From Euglena gracilis (taxonomy: Eukaryota; Euglenida; Euglenophyceae; Euglenales), in assembly GCA_039621445.1 (NCBI GenBank), contig CP154957.1:8537071-8601070 (forward strand): a stretch of 64,000 bases of DNA, in the 5' to 3' direction. The position numbers and the translations under genes are program-made. Below are positions 1 through 11,760 of this stretch, one piece after another; position 1 is the stretch's first letter, and every line of letters begins with the position of its first letter. Below the pieces are notes generated by a model. It ran no database searches. It was given only the letters and a program-made list of their open reading frames with translations, and was not told where the DNA came from.

Positions 1-2100
1 TCCCGGGGGGTCGGTATAAATGGGGGAGTCAGTGTAAATGGGTCATGGTGCTCAACTGGGGGGGACAAGGCGACATGCATTCATCCTCTCCCCCAAATTT
101 CTCGTCCACTACCAAGCAACAACAGTCCATCTCTTCATATTTTGCAAAATTAGACGTTAGGGGGGAACCTGGGTGCTTTTTTGTGTTTACCGCGACCTCC
201 TTGTGCTTTTTGTGCATTGCCTTTGTGTGCACCGGATGCAAGAGAGGGGGTCGGTATAAATGAACTTCTTCTGATTTTTCCAAGGGTGGTCGGTATAAAT
301 GGGGGGAGTTGGGGGGGGGGGTTATGCTGTTCATTAATATTTATCACATCATTTTATGCATCAAATAATAGGACATTACGGCAGTTCAGATGATTTTTGT
401 GCTTAGCACCTCCTTATTTCCCAAAGAGATGCTTCAATTTTCACATTTTTATTTGTAAAGGGGGGAAGTTATTTGGACCGATCTTCTTCGGCCTTCCCCC
501 GTGCAAAGTTATTTAGGCACGCAAAGCTTTTATCCACCTGGACCGCATTACAAAAGAGCAAATTGGAATACTTCCTTGTGTGAAAATAATAATCAAAACA
601 GAATAAGGTGAGAATTCCCCCTGGTGTTACTATTTGGTTCAGATATTTTTTTTAAATTTCGTGACCCGGGGGGGGGAGGGGGTGGGTGGGTGTCCCAGCC
701 GAGCCCCCTCCCCCTGGGGTTAGGCTGAGTGAGTGCCCCTCCAGAGGCGGGGCTTCCCTATTTTTGGCGTGAAGCTCGGATTTTTTTGACCCCAAAATTG
801 ACCCCCAAAAGTAGGTCCCCCGAGCCCCCCCCCCAGGGGGTGGGTGGGTGGTTTCGGACCTCCCCTCTCCCTGGGTCCCAGAGGGCCTTTGATGTGGTTG
901 CCAGATGAAAGTCAGGAGGCACATCATTTTTGGAAATGCCTGCACCTTCACAGCAAACCTCGAGACAACAAATATCTGGTCGAATCAAATGGAATCAGCA
1001 TCAACGTCAGAAAAGTGTGTTGGGATTCTTCCTCTAGCGTGATTCACTCCACAGGAGTGCAGCAGGAGGAAATATTTCAATGCAAAAACACAGGATTGGG
1101 GTAAAGGAGAGGGGTGGCAAATGAGTTTTCGTCAAAATGTGGTAAACAAAATGTTTGTTCCGGGGAGTATATTTATTTCTGTTTCCCAAATGCTTCATTT
1201 GGAAGATTGTGATTTTGCAAGGATCAGATCATCTGCCCAAAAACCAAATCGAGATTATGGACTTCAAAGGTACCAAGAAACAGCATCCATAAAAAAAAAA
1301 CAGTGGTGATATGCTTTTGAAAATAATTTTTTTAGAAAAAAATCGTAATACTTCTTTTTTTGTTTATTTTGGTCTCCAATGATTTTTTGTAGTTTTTTTT
1401 TGCTCAAATTCCACCAAGTTTCATTTGCATTCCTTTTTATTCTGCAAACCAAATTATTGCCAAAGCTGCCACAGAATGGGGAACTTTGCGCATTTTCCCC
1501 ATTCCATGCTGCCTGAGGCACCTGTGAGCATTCCCAAAGGATCTTTATAGCTTTGAATAATTTGACATATTTGAAAACCTGAGTTTGAAAATTTAGCAAG
1601 AAAAATTACGAGTGTACAACCAGTTTTTTCGAAAAAAAAAATTGTTCTATCCGAGGCTTTAAGAGGTAGTGGTGAGTGAGTAGTGGTAGTCTAGTAATAG
1701 TAAGTGTAGTAGTGGTGAGTGAGTAGTGGGGAGGTAGTAATGGTGAGTGAGTGGTAAAAATGAGTAGTGGTCACTGCTCATTTTTATTGCATTTTCCCTG
1801 AAATTTCCCCCAGGGGGTTTTTTTGCATGGGCGTTAAATTGGGGAGGAGTTCAAATCATGGTTGTGAGGCCCCCTGGACTCCACAGCCTGCGCTCAGCGT
1901 ACCCTTCAGCAGTGATGTGGAGGTGCAGACAGTATTCCTGTCTTGGACATGGAGCGCTGCTGGGTCGCAATTCAACACCACTACCCCCCTCACCTCTCTC
2001 GCCTCCTCATCTCTCCCCCCACCACTACGCCCTCACACCATTAGAACTGCAGACACCACCAGAACAACAATTTGGCACCATCTTCTGCTCTCTGCTGGGA
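1..2100. other. Low-complexity and simple-repeat DNA, no gene seen
   Basis: Three copies of GGTCGGTATAAATG (9-22, 249-262, 288-301), G/C runs around 660-850, AT-rich 1290-1650 with poly-T, and a degenerate GTAGTGGTGAGTGAG repeat at 1668-1766. The frame at 844-1104 contains plausible peptide but no recognised product. Confidence 0.6.
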
Positions 2101-2106
2101 ATGACA

Positions 2107-2439
2107 CTATAATTCTTGAAGGCGGCAATCAAGGTGCTGCTTTACAATGGGCAGAAGTGGTTGCATAGGAATGATCAAGGTTATTTTCACCGACTCAACG
2201 TTCAGTTTCACTCCATCCACAACTGTTTCAACTTCCGCAATCATCCCAGCCAAAAGCGACCCACGCCTCTCCTTTTCTCCAAATATTATTGGATTCACCA
2301 CCATCTGAACAACTGTGTCCTGCAGAAAATCAGCTTCCTGAACTTTGATCAGGTGATGGCTGTGCAAGACTGCCAAACCACAAAGAAACCTCCAAAAATG
2401 TGTCCTTGGTGAAATAATATGGGGACACGATAATTTCAT
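2107..2439 (-). CDS. Candidate exon, unrecognised
   Basis: A 110-codon minus-strand frame with KVQEADFLQDTVVQMVVNP and LLAGMIAEVETVVDGVKLN. Amphipathic, non-repetitive and unlike the flanking low-complexity DNA. Could belong with 3069-3320. No domain recognised. Confidence 0.28.
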   Translation of the reverse strand: MKLSCPHIISPRTHFWRFLCGLAVLHSHHLIKVQEADFLQDTVVQMVVNPIIFGEKERRGSLLAGMIAEVETVVDGVKLNVESVKITLIIPMQPLLPIVKQHLDCRLQEL

Positions 2440-3068
2440 TCATTGTGTCCCAGAAACTGCAGACAAATAACCGAGAAAAGAGAGAGAATAAGCACACAGT
2501 CCAGACAAAAATTACAGGAGACATAAGAATTTCTTCCAGTAATTTCTGTCCAGTCCAGCCCAGTCCAGTTTCTCAAAGGAAGTCAAATTTCAGCCACAAA
2601 AGGACAGGGTTATGTTAACCCTCCAAATGAGAACCCCCCAAAAATAATAAAACCCCAAATATTAATGCTGTCAATTTTTTGGTCTTATTTTTTTGAAACG
2701 AAAAATCAGGAAAAAGCCAGAACCATATATTGTTGCAAAAATATAGAAGCATATATTGCAAAAATTGTCGCTCCCACTAGCCTATGCAAGAGTCAGAGGT
2801 GTGGGGATGGAGGATGGAGAGGTGTGTGGGAGGGGTGTATGGCGGGGGATGAATTTGCCAGCGGGGCACCAATTTTGCAACACCTCACCGGAAATCCAAT
2901 TTGGCCTTTTTTTTGGAGCTTTTAGTTGACTTTTTTCAAAAAAAATTAATTGCAACTGAAAACATTTTCTGTAAAATGCTGAATTTTCCCATAATTTATT
3001 TGTCAAAATGCAAAAAAAAATCCCATAAGTTTTTCCTATGATATTTTTTCCTGCAATTTCATAGCCCA

Positions 3069-3320
3069 TCATTTTTTGTCCTCCTTGTTGGGGAAAGATA
3101 CGACCCAAATGCCAGTGGCCACGCTCATGCACAGGATGCCGTACACAGATTTCTTATATTGGCGATATCGCTGTCGCCGGAGTAACTCAACGAGGCGGTG
3201 TGCACCAGCTGTGAAATTCAGGCCGCTGTACATCAGTGACAGACCTCGCATTGCAACAAAAGCTTGTGGGCATCCAAGCTCAAAAATACACAGCTGTGTC
3301 GACTCCCCCCACTGAATAAA
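3069..3320 (-). CDS. Candidate C-terminal exon with one membrane helix
   Basis: Minus-strand frame reading MYSGLNFTAGAHRLVELL, RRQRYRQYKKS, then the hydrophobic VYGILCMSVATGIWVV, and ending NKEDKK with a TGA. Non-repetitive and protein-like. Upstream exons are not identified; 2107-2439 on the same strand is a possible part. No family recognised. Confidence 0.35.
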   Translation of the reverse strand, partial: FIQWGESTQLCIFELGCPQAFVAMRGLSLMYSGLNFTAGAHRLVELLRRQRYRQYKKSVYGILCMSVATGIWVVSFPNKEDKK

Positions 3321-3599
3321 AGGCACAGGGGTATGTGAAAGACAGACCGAAACACCAGGCACACACCCAAAATTTTCGCAAACCTCTTGAGCATTTCCCC
3401 AAAAGGAAATGTCCCTAAAAAAAAGCGGAAATGTGGAGGAGAGGAAATACCTGTGCAGGCACTTGGCGACAACACGTGCGAAATTATGAAACGGTGGGGG
3501 GGTATTATGCCGTTCTTGGAAATGTTGGCACCTCGTCATTGAAATTTGGCCCCAAGTCCCCAAAACCCAGGCCTCTCGTACCCAAAATATTGGCCCCAA

Positions 3600-6587
3600 A
3601 TCCCATAAATATTGGAACCACTTACGTAAGACGTTGGCCCCACATAAAGAAAAATTGTGTTCTTATGGCCTTCATTTACTCTCCTGGACACTCATTTATG
3701 CTGCCAAGCATGAAAACATCTCAAGCAGTACAATTTCCATATAAATTAACGTCAACAACAGATTTGTTTGTGGTTGATTGCAACACCACATCATCAATTT
3801 CCCTCCTGCTTGAGCGGCAAAAATCAACAAAATTCGAGGGGGGGAAAAACACCCCTAATTGAACCCCCCTAATTGAGAAAATGGCCTGATTGAGAAGGGC
3901 CCAGGGCGGTCCTTAAGCAAAAAAAAAAAAAAAATCCCGTCCCGGATCCATGACCGAAAAGTGGCCGTATTTTGCCCGAAACGGGTCGACTTCGGGGAAA
4001 AAAGTGATTCCTGGCACTTTTGGAACATCGCCCATCCGCCCATAGCGTCAAAAGTTGCGGTTTTCGACTTTTTGGTTTTCGACCCCCGTTCAAGTCCCGG
4101 TGATCCTTGGTCGGGGGGGCGGTCCTTAAGGGGCGGTCCTTAACAAAAAAAAAAACTTCCCGTCCCTTATGGACCGCCCTGGAAGGGCCGGCGGCTGGGG
4201 TGGTTTTTCAACGGTCCAAAAATGGAAATAAATGGTCCAAAAGGGGCAGTTTTCGGACGATTTCGGCTTTTTTTTTTAATAAAAACACAACCAACACTTT
4301 CCCCATAATGATCTATTTTGCAATTTTTTGTATGATTGGCCAACACCAACAACAACATTAATAGACCCCCCCAACAGTGTTGTAATTGGAAAAGCATCCC
4401 AAGCTTCTTTTTGAGACCCTGGGGGGGACACCCACCCCAAAGCCGGGTCGTCTAAGGCCATTCACCAAAAAAAAATTGCCGCTCCGGACACGGATTCCCA
4501 TCCCCTCCCAAACCAATGGGGGGTCGAGATAAAAAAAATCCTGTATCCCCCAATTGAAACCCCCTCTAATTAAGCAAAGGGGGGGTCCAGTGGGAGACCC
4601 CACCGCAATTGGGGGCCGCAGCAATAACCTCCTCAAATAACCTGGCGGGGTCCTTGCTCCTGGCGGGGCCAGATAACTTGGTGGGGGGAGGGGCAAAAAA
4701 AGTTGGCTCCAGTAACCTGGCAGCCCCTTTTCAAGCAAAATTCCATTACGACACCGAAAAAGGGCCCAAATAACCTGGCGGGGGGGGGGCCAAAAGTTGG
4801 TTCCAATAACCTGGCACCCCACCAGGTTATTTGGGGGGGGTTAGAAAATAAAAGTAAACCCCCCCAAATAACACCCCCCCGGTGTGTTATTTGGGCACCT
4901 GAACTGGGGCCCCAAGGGGGGGGGGGGGTGTTATTTGGGGGGGGTGCTATTTTTACATTTATATTTTTACATGCAAAACCAAAGGAAAACAGGGGGGTGT
5001 TATTTGGGCGCTCGAAATCGGCCCCCGAGGGGGGTGTGTTATTTGGGGGGGGGGTGTTATTTGGGGGAGGGGGTGTTATTTGGAAGGGGGGTTTAAATAA
5101 CATTAAACACACCAGGTAAACGCTTGGAACATTCCAAAAAAAGATCCAAATCCAAATCCAACCAGGCAACCTCAAAAAAACGGCTGATTGATTTCCCCTT
5201 CCAAGCACCCCTGAAGAGGCGGCACACAAGGGTCAACTCCGACATTGTTGAAAAATGCAGGTCCCACTGAGGACAACCTCGAGCTAATTGGCACCAAATG
5301 AGGTCAAATCAATGCAAACAAATTGGCATGAAGCAGCCAAATAAAATCTGATTCAGACTGTTGGGGCCAATATTTGAGTGTTTGGGCCAGGATTTTGGGT
5401 ACCAGGGAACCAATATTTTGGGTACTCGAGGCCAACCAGGGATAGATGGGAAGCCTTGAGGGGGGGGTCGAACCCCCCTCCTTCCTCAAAACTGAGGGGG
5501 GCAGGGAAAATTTTCCACTTTATGGATTGGCAAAGGGCCAGAAATCAGGCCAAAGTTGCTCAAAAATCCCTGATTTTTCTTTGAAAATGAATCCAAAAAT
5601 ACCTCTTTTCTGAAAATTGTTGAACATCTTTTTATGTGGAAAACACCAAAACATCAAAAAATGGGCAATATGCTCAAAAATGAGGGGAAAGGGCGTTTTT
5701 TGCTCACTTTCCTGCGCGACAAAAGAAAAAATTTCGCTATTTTTGGAAACTGCCGAGGAGGGGGGGTCGGGACCCCACCGCTACCAGCGACCTCAATACC
5801 GAAGGGCTCTCCATCTATCCCTGGGGCCAACATTTTGCAGTTTAGCTGTGACTCCTTGGTCGAATTTGGACTCGCAAGGGGGGGATTATTTTGGGGAGCT
5901 TTAGGGCACCCCTGGCCGGCTAACACAACAATCCAATGATGAAATGCCTCACCCTTTTTCTCAAGGAGAACATAAAAATTCCGTGCTTCAAATGGCATTT
6001 CCCTTGACGATTTTGATAATGAAAAAGTCTGCGCCGTTTGGACATTTTTGGAAATTCCCACCGGAAAAAAAAGACCAATATAATTGTGCACCGAACGAAA
6101 TAACAAGTCCAAACAAAATGGAATGAATTGCCAATGTGTGAAAGCCACGCACCAGCCTGGAAGGCTTCACAAATCGAATTCCAAACGAAAAGGCTTGGTG
6201 ATCCTGAGACACAAGAAAGTGAGTACACAGTTGTATTCAGCATCCAGGCAGATCTTGCATTGAATGTTGTCTATCATATCAACCTCTTGACCGTTGCACC
6301 ATTCGCAACCCTACTCGCACTTGGCTTCCTTGTAGGAACACAGCACCTTCCCAATATCCTTTCCAGGACTGCTTTTAGTGAAGATTTGAGAAATAGGGGA
6401 CTTGGTCATCCAGTTGGGACCCTGAACCACCGTGTGCAGTTCAACTCCCCAAGTGAACAGTGACCCCGCGAACAGGGACCCCCCGCCCCCCCCCCCCCCC
6501 CCCCCCGCCCGTGTCCAATCCAGCCACACCAATGAAAATCGGCCCTGGGGTCGAAATGGGGCTCCCAAACGGGCTCAAAGTTGGTTT
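3600..6587. other. Dispersed repeats and G/C-run arrays
   Basis: 3900-4270: CGGTCCTTAA units. 4625-5100: arrays of CCAGGTTATTTGGG and GGGTGTTATTTGGG; a relative of the first part occurs inverted at 62890-63070 and in short form at 54295-54370. 5360-5890: TATTTTGGGTAC and GATGGGAAGC units, related to 58590-58930. 6150-6440 is non-repetitive and partly protein-like on both strands (minus HTVVQGPNWMTKSPISQIFT), unresolved. Confidence 0.5.
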
Positions 6588-6890
6588 CATGCTTGTGCTT
6601 ACCAACCGGGGGGGGGGGGTGCTATAGGGTGCCTGCCCCTAGCAGGCACACCCCCCCCTGGGGGGGGATAGGGGTCCGGGCCGGACCCAGAAAATTTTCA
6701 TTGAAAATGGCCTTTTCCGGGCCCCCGGCGCCTTCGGCGCCGGGGTCGGAGGGGGGTGCCTGCTAGGGGCAGGCACCCCCCAAAACCCTACCCCCCCCGG
6801 GGGGGGGGGTCGGATCGGGTGCTATGGGGTGCCTGCCCCTAGCACCCACCCCCCCCCCGTGGGGTAGGCACCCGACTAAGCGCAAGCCTG
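6588..6890. mobile_element. hAT-type MITE, copy A (303 bp)
   Basis: Inverted ends CATGCTTGTGCTTA and TAAGCGCAAGCCTG, flanked by a perfect 8-bp duplication GTTGGTTT (6580-6587, 6891-6898). The body holds GGTGCCTGCCCCTAGCA repeats, a GGCGCCTTCGGCGCC hairpin and G/C runs. No coding capacity. The CAG-type start and 8-bp duplication indicate hAT. Confidence 0.85.
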
Positions 6891-8159
6891 GTTGGTTTTT
6901 GTCTTATTTTGGAGGTGGTTGACATCTGGAATGCCCAAAAATTGCCAAAAATGGCTAAAAAGGTTGCCCAAAAAATGGTCGGTTTTGGGCCGACTTCGGT
7001 CACTTCCTAAAGGAAAATGGGGTTGGTTCAGTCGTCAAAGTGGGACCCCTGGGACCCTCCCCCTGTACCATTCAGTTCCCGAAATGAACGGGGGGGTCCC
7101 AGCCATAATTGTTTACCGACCCCCCAGGGGGAGGGGTCATTTTCCACTTTCAAAAACCAATCACCCACAACCAACCCCAGGGGTCGATGTCTTTGTTCTT
7201 TCTTTTTTGGCCAAGACCCCCGAAAAAATTACGGCGCCTTTGGCGCTGGGTGGCCACTTTTGGCCATTTCTGGCCGACCCTGTCAAAAATCACGGTAAAC
7301 AAAAAAATATTGGGAGCTTACAAAAGTTTTGTTTGCCACATCTTTATCCGAGGACAGAAAGACACACCTGCTGTGTGTGTTTGTGTGTGGGATGTGTGTG
7401 TTTGTGTTGTGGGTGAACTCATTGTTCTGTTTCATTGATTATCCACCCTTCCAACAGCCTAAACAAATCTGTTTGATTTCTTTTAATATTTTCATCCAAA
7501 GATTTTAAAAACTTTATGCAAAGAAAAGTTTGGCCACGCAGCCTCTTTGCAGGTAGCTAAGGCTCCAAATGAATGTGATATTGGTGTTGGGAACCCAAGC
7601 TTTGAACTTTGTTATCTAACACTCACACTTACCTTAGCACACTTACCTAACACTCCTTCCAAAATTCTGGATGCCACAATTCGGGACTCCTCTGTCAAAA
7701 CCTCATGGACCCCCTGCCTTTTTTGGAACAGGTAGGAAATTTTTTGGGATTCCGCTACAGAGTTTTTGGGGACTCAAAGCCATATTTTTGGACTTTCCTT
7801 CTTCTCGAAATGGTTGGTGTCACTCCTTGACCATCACACAGACTTTTCTGCAGGGATTTGTGCTTATCCGCAGTTGGGGGTCCGCAGTTATCCATAGTTG
7901 CAAAAAAGCCTGTACTGACTGCAAATATTCTTCTGGAAATGGCTGAAACAAATGGGAACAGAAAGATTGACCGGGTCGGGGCCATCAAGAGAACCGGCGG
8001 ATTATCACCATGATCCCGGCCCGGTTCCCGGATTTTTTTTTTTCAGTCCCGAGCGACTGGATTTCTAGTTTCCGAATCACCTGGGTTTGACCTCCAACTC
8101 CCCGCCAGGCCCGAGTTATTCACGCGCGACAACCATATTTGATGGACACAAACAAACAA

Positions 8160-8265
8160 AATGAAATTCTGATGTGTGTGTGTGTGTGTCTGTTTGTTTT
8201 GATGGAAGCAAAACGTCGCGTGCGTGTGCGTGTCTTTGCGCGCGCGTGCAAGGTGTGTGTTTTGA
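8160..8265. repeat. GT/GC-rich simple sequence
   Basis: TGTGTGTGTGTGTG followed by GCGTGCGTGTGCGTG and GCGCGCGTG, with a shorter GT tract at 7368-7412. Alternating purine-pyrimidine DNA prone to Z-form. Confidence 0.75.
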
Positions 8266-8830
8266 CTGAATCTTTTTTTTGGAGCTTGGATTGTTTGACT
8301 TGCAAACCAAAAAAAATGTCGACTGCTTTACATCTTACACTCACACCTCTTTGGTGCATTTTGCCATAATTTTGGGCATGGAGGTCAAAGTTTGGTCCTA
8401 TTTGAACACATGGTGGAAGTTTTTGCCACAACTTTGGGTCCACCCTTCAAAAATTTGGAGATATTTTGAACTATTTTTGAATATTCGTGTTACACTTTTA
8501 TTTTGAGACTTTTTGCCTGTTTTTGGATCCTGTTTTTTTTTGTTTCCCGTTGGTTGTGGCATGTTTCAAAAATCTGAGCATTTGCCACCAAAATCACAGA
8601 TATTTTCTGGTCAAAATCCGGGCCTTCGGCCCGAAACCGGGGGGGGGGGGGGGGAGCAACCCGGTCGCCCAAGTCGGACCCCGAGGGGGGGTATTGTTTG
8701 GGGGGTATTATTTGGGGGGAGGGTTTAGTGTGCATCATTTATGTTCTACCCGGAGATCAGCTGTTTCCTTGACTTCAACCTCCCACGAAGGGGCATTTTG
8801 TCTTTTCACAACCACACACCACACACTGTA

Positions 8831-8912
8831 CCCTTCTCTTTGCGCTTGACATGTGCAAAGTTGAAAGTCGTCCCTTCTCTTTGCGCTTGACACGTGCAAA
8901 GTTGAAAGTCGT
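8831..8912. repeat. Two tandem 41-bp units
   Basis: CCCTTCTCTTTGCGCTTGAC...GAAAGTCGT is repeated once with a single T/C difference (ACATGTGC/ACACGTGC). Confidence 0.85.
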
Positions 8913-11185
8913 CTATGACCTACTGTGTGACAAATTGTCCCTCTCTTTTCCATGTGCTCTGTTTTGTATGTGTTCGAAGTGTTGGGCATGGGTGTCCACC
9001 CAAACTCCCCGCCCAAAACAAAACAAAAACAACAACATGGCAACCATCAACTGGACTTCACTTCAAATCTTCCATACTTTGATTGTTGGGATGAATCCTC
9101 TGGGGTGGGGGCGGAGGATTCTGCACGTAACTAGGTGGGACCTGGAATAGCATCTTAAATTTTTCTCCGGCTAGCAAGTGTTCCCTGCAACCCGGATGGT
9201 GCGTTTCTTTCTCGGGTCTGGGGTTTTATTATGAGACAAGTGACAATTGTTTTTGAGAAAATTGCAGTCATATTTTGAGACAATGGCAAAAATTTTGAGA
9301 CAGGTGGCAAATCATTGCGAGACCGATGGCATTTCATGGTGAGTCAGGTGGCAAATCATCGTGAGAAAATAAGCAATTATTTTCGCAACCAGCTGTAATA
9401 CCTACATTTCCACAAAAACCTCCGCATTGATTGATGAATTACATTTGTTCAATTCTTTTTGACATGCTCCGGTGTGCCCTAGGCTTGGCCTCGCCTTTGG
9501 CTGGGCCGGAATGCGTGTGCCCCCCCCCCAACCCCACTCTTGAAAACCCACCGAGAGGGTGAGTCGGTGAGTGGTGAGTGGTCTCGGGGGAAGGGGCCAC
9601 GCGAGGTTTGAGTGAACCCATGGTGGGGGCACCAATCTTTGCAATACCTTTCCTTGCATAACGCCCTCTGCTTCTGCCCAGAAAAAATTTTCAAGGGTTT
9701 TTGGCCGACTTGGGGTGGGTGGGTGGGTGGGTCGTGTGCGAATGGCAGGAATTCCTGAGCCGGAGGGCAACCCCTGGGGGCGGGGGTCCAGTCAGCGGCA
9801 CCTTTTTTCCAGTTAGCTAGGCTGCGCCCTCGGGGGCAAGTGGAAAAAGGTTTTTCAAGGTCAGGGAATTTCTTAAGGACCTTGAGGGGTCCATCCAACT
9901 GACCAAGAAAACGTGCTTGCTGGAAAAAATGAATGAAAATAAATGTTAGCTGGACCCCCAGGGGGAGGGAGCTGGTAATGGAGTTGAGGCAAATGACGAC
10001 CAACTGCAGTGGCAGTGCCATGCAGCGAAACGGCAGTGCCATGGCAGCGCAATGACAGTGGCAGACCCGTAGTTGTCTGTAGTTATCCGTTTTAGGATAA
10101 GCACAAATCCCTGTTTTCTGATAGCATAATTTGGATTCTTTTGCAAATGTGAATTTTGGAAATTTTGCACTTTTTTGCACTTTTTTTTTTGCATATTTTG
10201 CCCTCTCAATTTTTTTTTTAATTTTTGGGCAATCGCATTGGGCAAAAAACTGTTCTTCTCCACTTAAGTAACCCCCCCAAATATAAAGCCCCCCCCCAAT
10301 ATGAAGCCCCCCAAATGTGAAGCCTCCTCGGGGGTTTGGTTTTGTCGCTCAAATGAAACACCCCCAATGTGAAGCCCGAAAATGATGTCATTCAGGATAA
10401 TGCAGAATCATTTTTGAATGGATACAACAATTTTCCAGCAGAAATCCTCTATTTCGGCAAAAATTGCACATTTTTGGGGAAAAAGGAGGTACACAACCAA
10501 ATTTTGGTTATATAACTGGTGTTTGACTGCATTTGAAGGCCGCCAAAATTGTTGCACAATTGCATAAGCCGCCCTGAGCTCATGAGCTCATGAGTTATGA
10601 AGATCGCCTATTTTCAGTCACATTAATCCATTTTTTTGGTCTTTTCTGGCCACTTCTGGCCAGTTTTGGCTGCTCTGGCTGCCTTGGCTGCATTGGCTGC
10701 CTTTTCTGCTTTCAACTGCTTCTGGATGCCACTTTTTGCCAGCTTTGGTCACTTTTGGTTTCTTTGGCCATTTTTTGGCCCGCATTTTGCCAGTTCTGGC
10801 TGATTCTTGCAGCTTTGGCTGCATTTGGTCATTTTTGGCAATCTCTGGCTGCTTCTTGCTGCTTCTGGTTGCCTTTGGAGGCCATCGTGTGTAAAAGGGA
10901 ATTTTTTTTACCAAAACTGGGGGGTCACTTTCAACCTTCCAAAAAACCAGTGAGACACTTATTTTGGTGGAATCTCTCCACCTCTGGGATTGGGAATCCC
11001 AGGTCTCGAAATCAGAATTTTGATGTTGGAAATCCTTACTATAAGTGTCTGATAATTCCCCCCTCAAGGAGCCCAAAACCAGGCTGGGGGAATTATCAAC
11101 CAGGTTAATATTTCCTGGGTATCCTGACCCAGAAAGCTCCAAATTGAAACTCAACATGAAGAAACCCATCATTTTTGCATCGATA

Positions 11186-11760
11186 CCATCCCCCCCCTTA
11201 CTGTTCCCATAAAAGGGACGGGAACAGTACAGCGGCAGGGCCAGGCTTGTGCTTACCTGCTACAGGGTGCCTGCCCCTAGCAGGCACACCCCCCCAGGGG
11301 GTGGGGGTCCGGGGGGGACCCAGAGAATTTTCATTGAAAATGGCCTTTTCCGGGCCCCCGGCGCCGAAGGCGCCGGGGTCGGAGGGGGGTGCCTGCTATG
11401 GGCAGGCACCCCCAAAACCCCTACCCCCCCCCCCGGGGGGTCGGATGGGGTGCTACAGGGTGCCTGCCCCAAGCACCCGCCCGTGGGGTAGGCACCCGAC
11501 TAAGCACAAGCCTGGTCAGGGCACATTTTGTAAAGGATTCTTGGAACAAAGAGAGAAAAAGGTGATTTTTTGGCTGGTTTCACGTGCTCCCATTCCCATC
11601 AAACTCCACACCAACGCCAAAATGGATGTTGTGGAGGTGTTTCAAGCATGTGAACCAAAAAAAGCTTCATTTGGCATTTTAGGTGGCCTTTTGGGTCCAA
11701 CTTGATTGGTTAGTCCATGGTCCATGGGAACAGCAAGGGGGGAGTAAAGGGGGGGCATGG
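11186..11760. mobile_element. TACCATGCC-type MITE carrying MITE copy B
   Basis: Left end TACCATCCCCCCC at 11184, right end GGGGGGGCATGG at 11760. Next to the left end is the family's 'CTGTTCCC...GGGAACAGT' block. The right flank is TG rather than TA, so that border has mutated. Its right half (11523-11700) is shared with 42600-42764 and 43664-43720, giving an empty-site reference for the insertion at 42765. Confidence 0.6.
11242..11514. mobile_element. hAT-type MITE, copy B (273 bp)
   Basis: Same family as 6588-6890, with 14-bp perfect inverted ends CAGGCTTGTGCTTA. Flanks GGCAGGGC and GTCAGGGC match at 7 of 8 bases. It sits inside a TACCATGCC-type MITE (11186-11760). The two copies are direct repeats of high similarity. 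Confidence 0.83.

Larger units (their letters stand above)
6899..11183. other. Mostly non-coding, repeats noted separately
   Basis: 7970-8125 is the dispersed GGATTATCACCATGATC unit. 8620-8730 has G runs with GGTATTATTTGGG. 9250-9370 has ~35-bp GGTGGCAAATCAT(T/C)G repeats. 10260-10330 has AAGCCCCCCAAATG repeats. 10650-10890 is a TTTTGGC/CTGGCTGC tandem low-complexity tract. No gene recognised. Confidence 0.5.
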
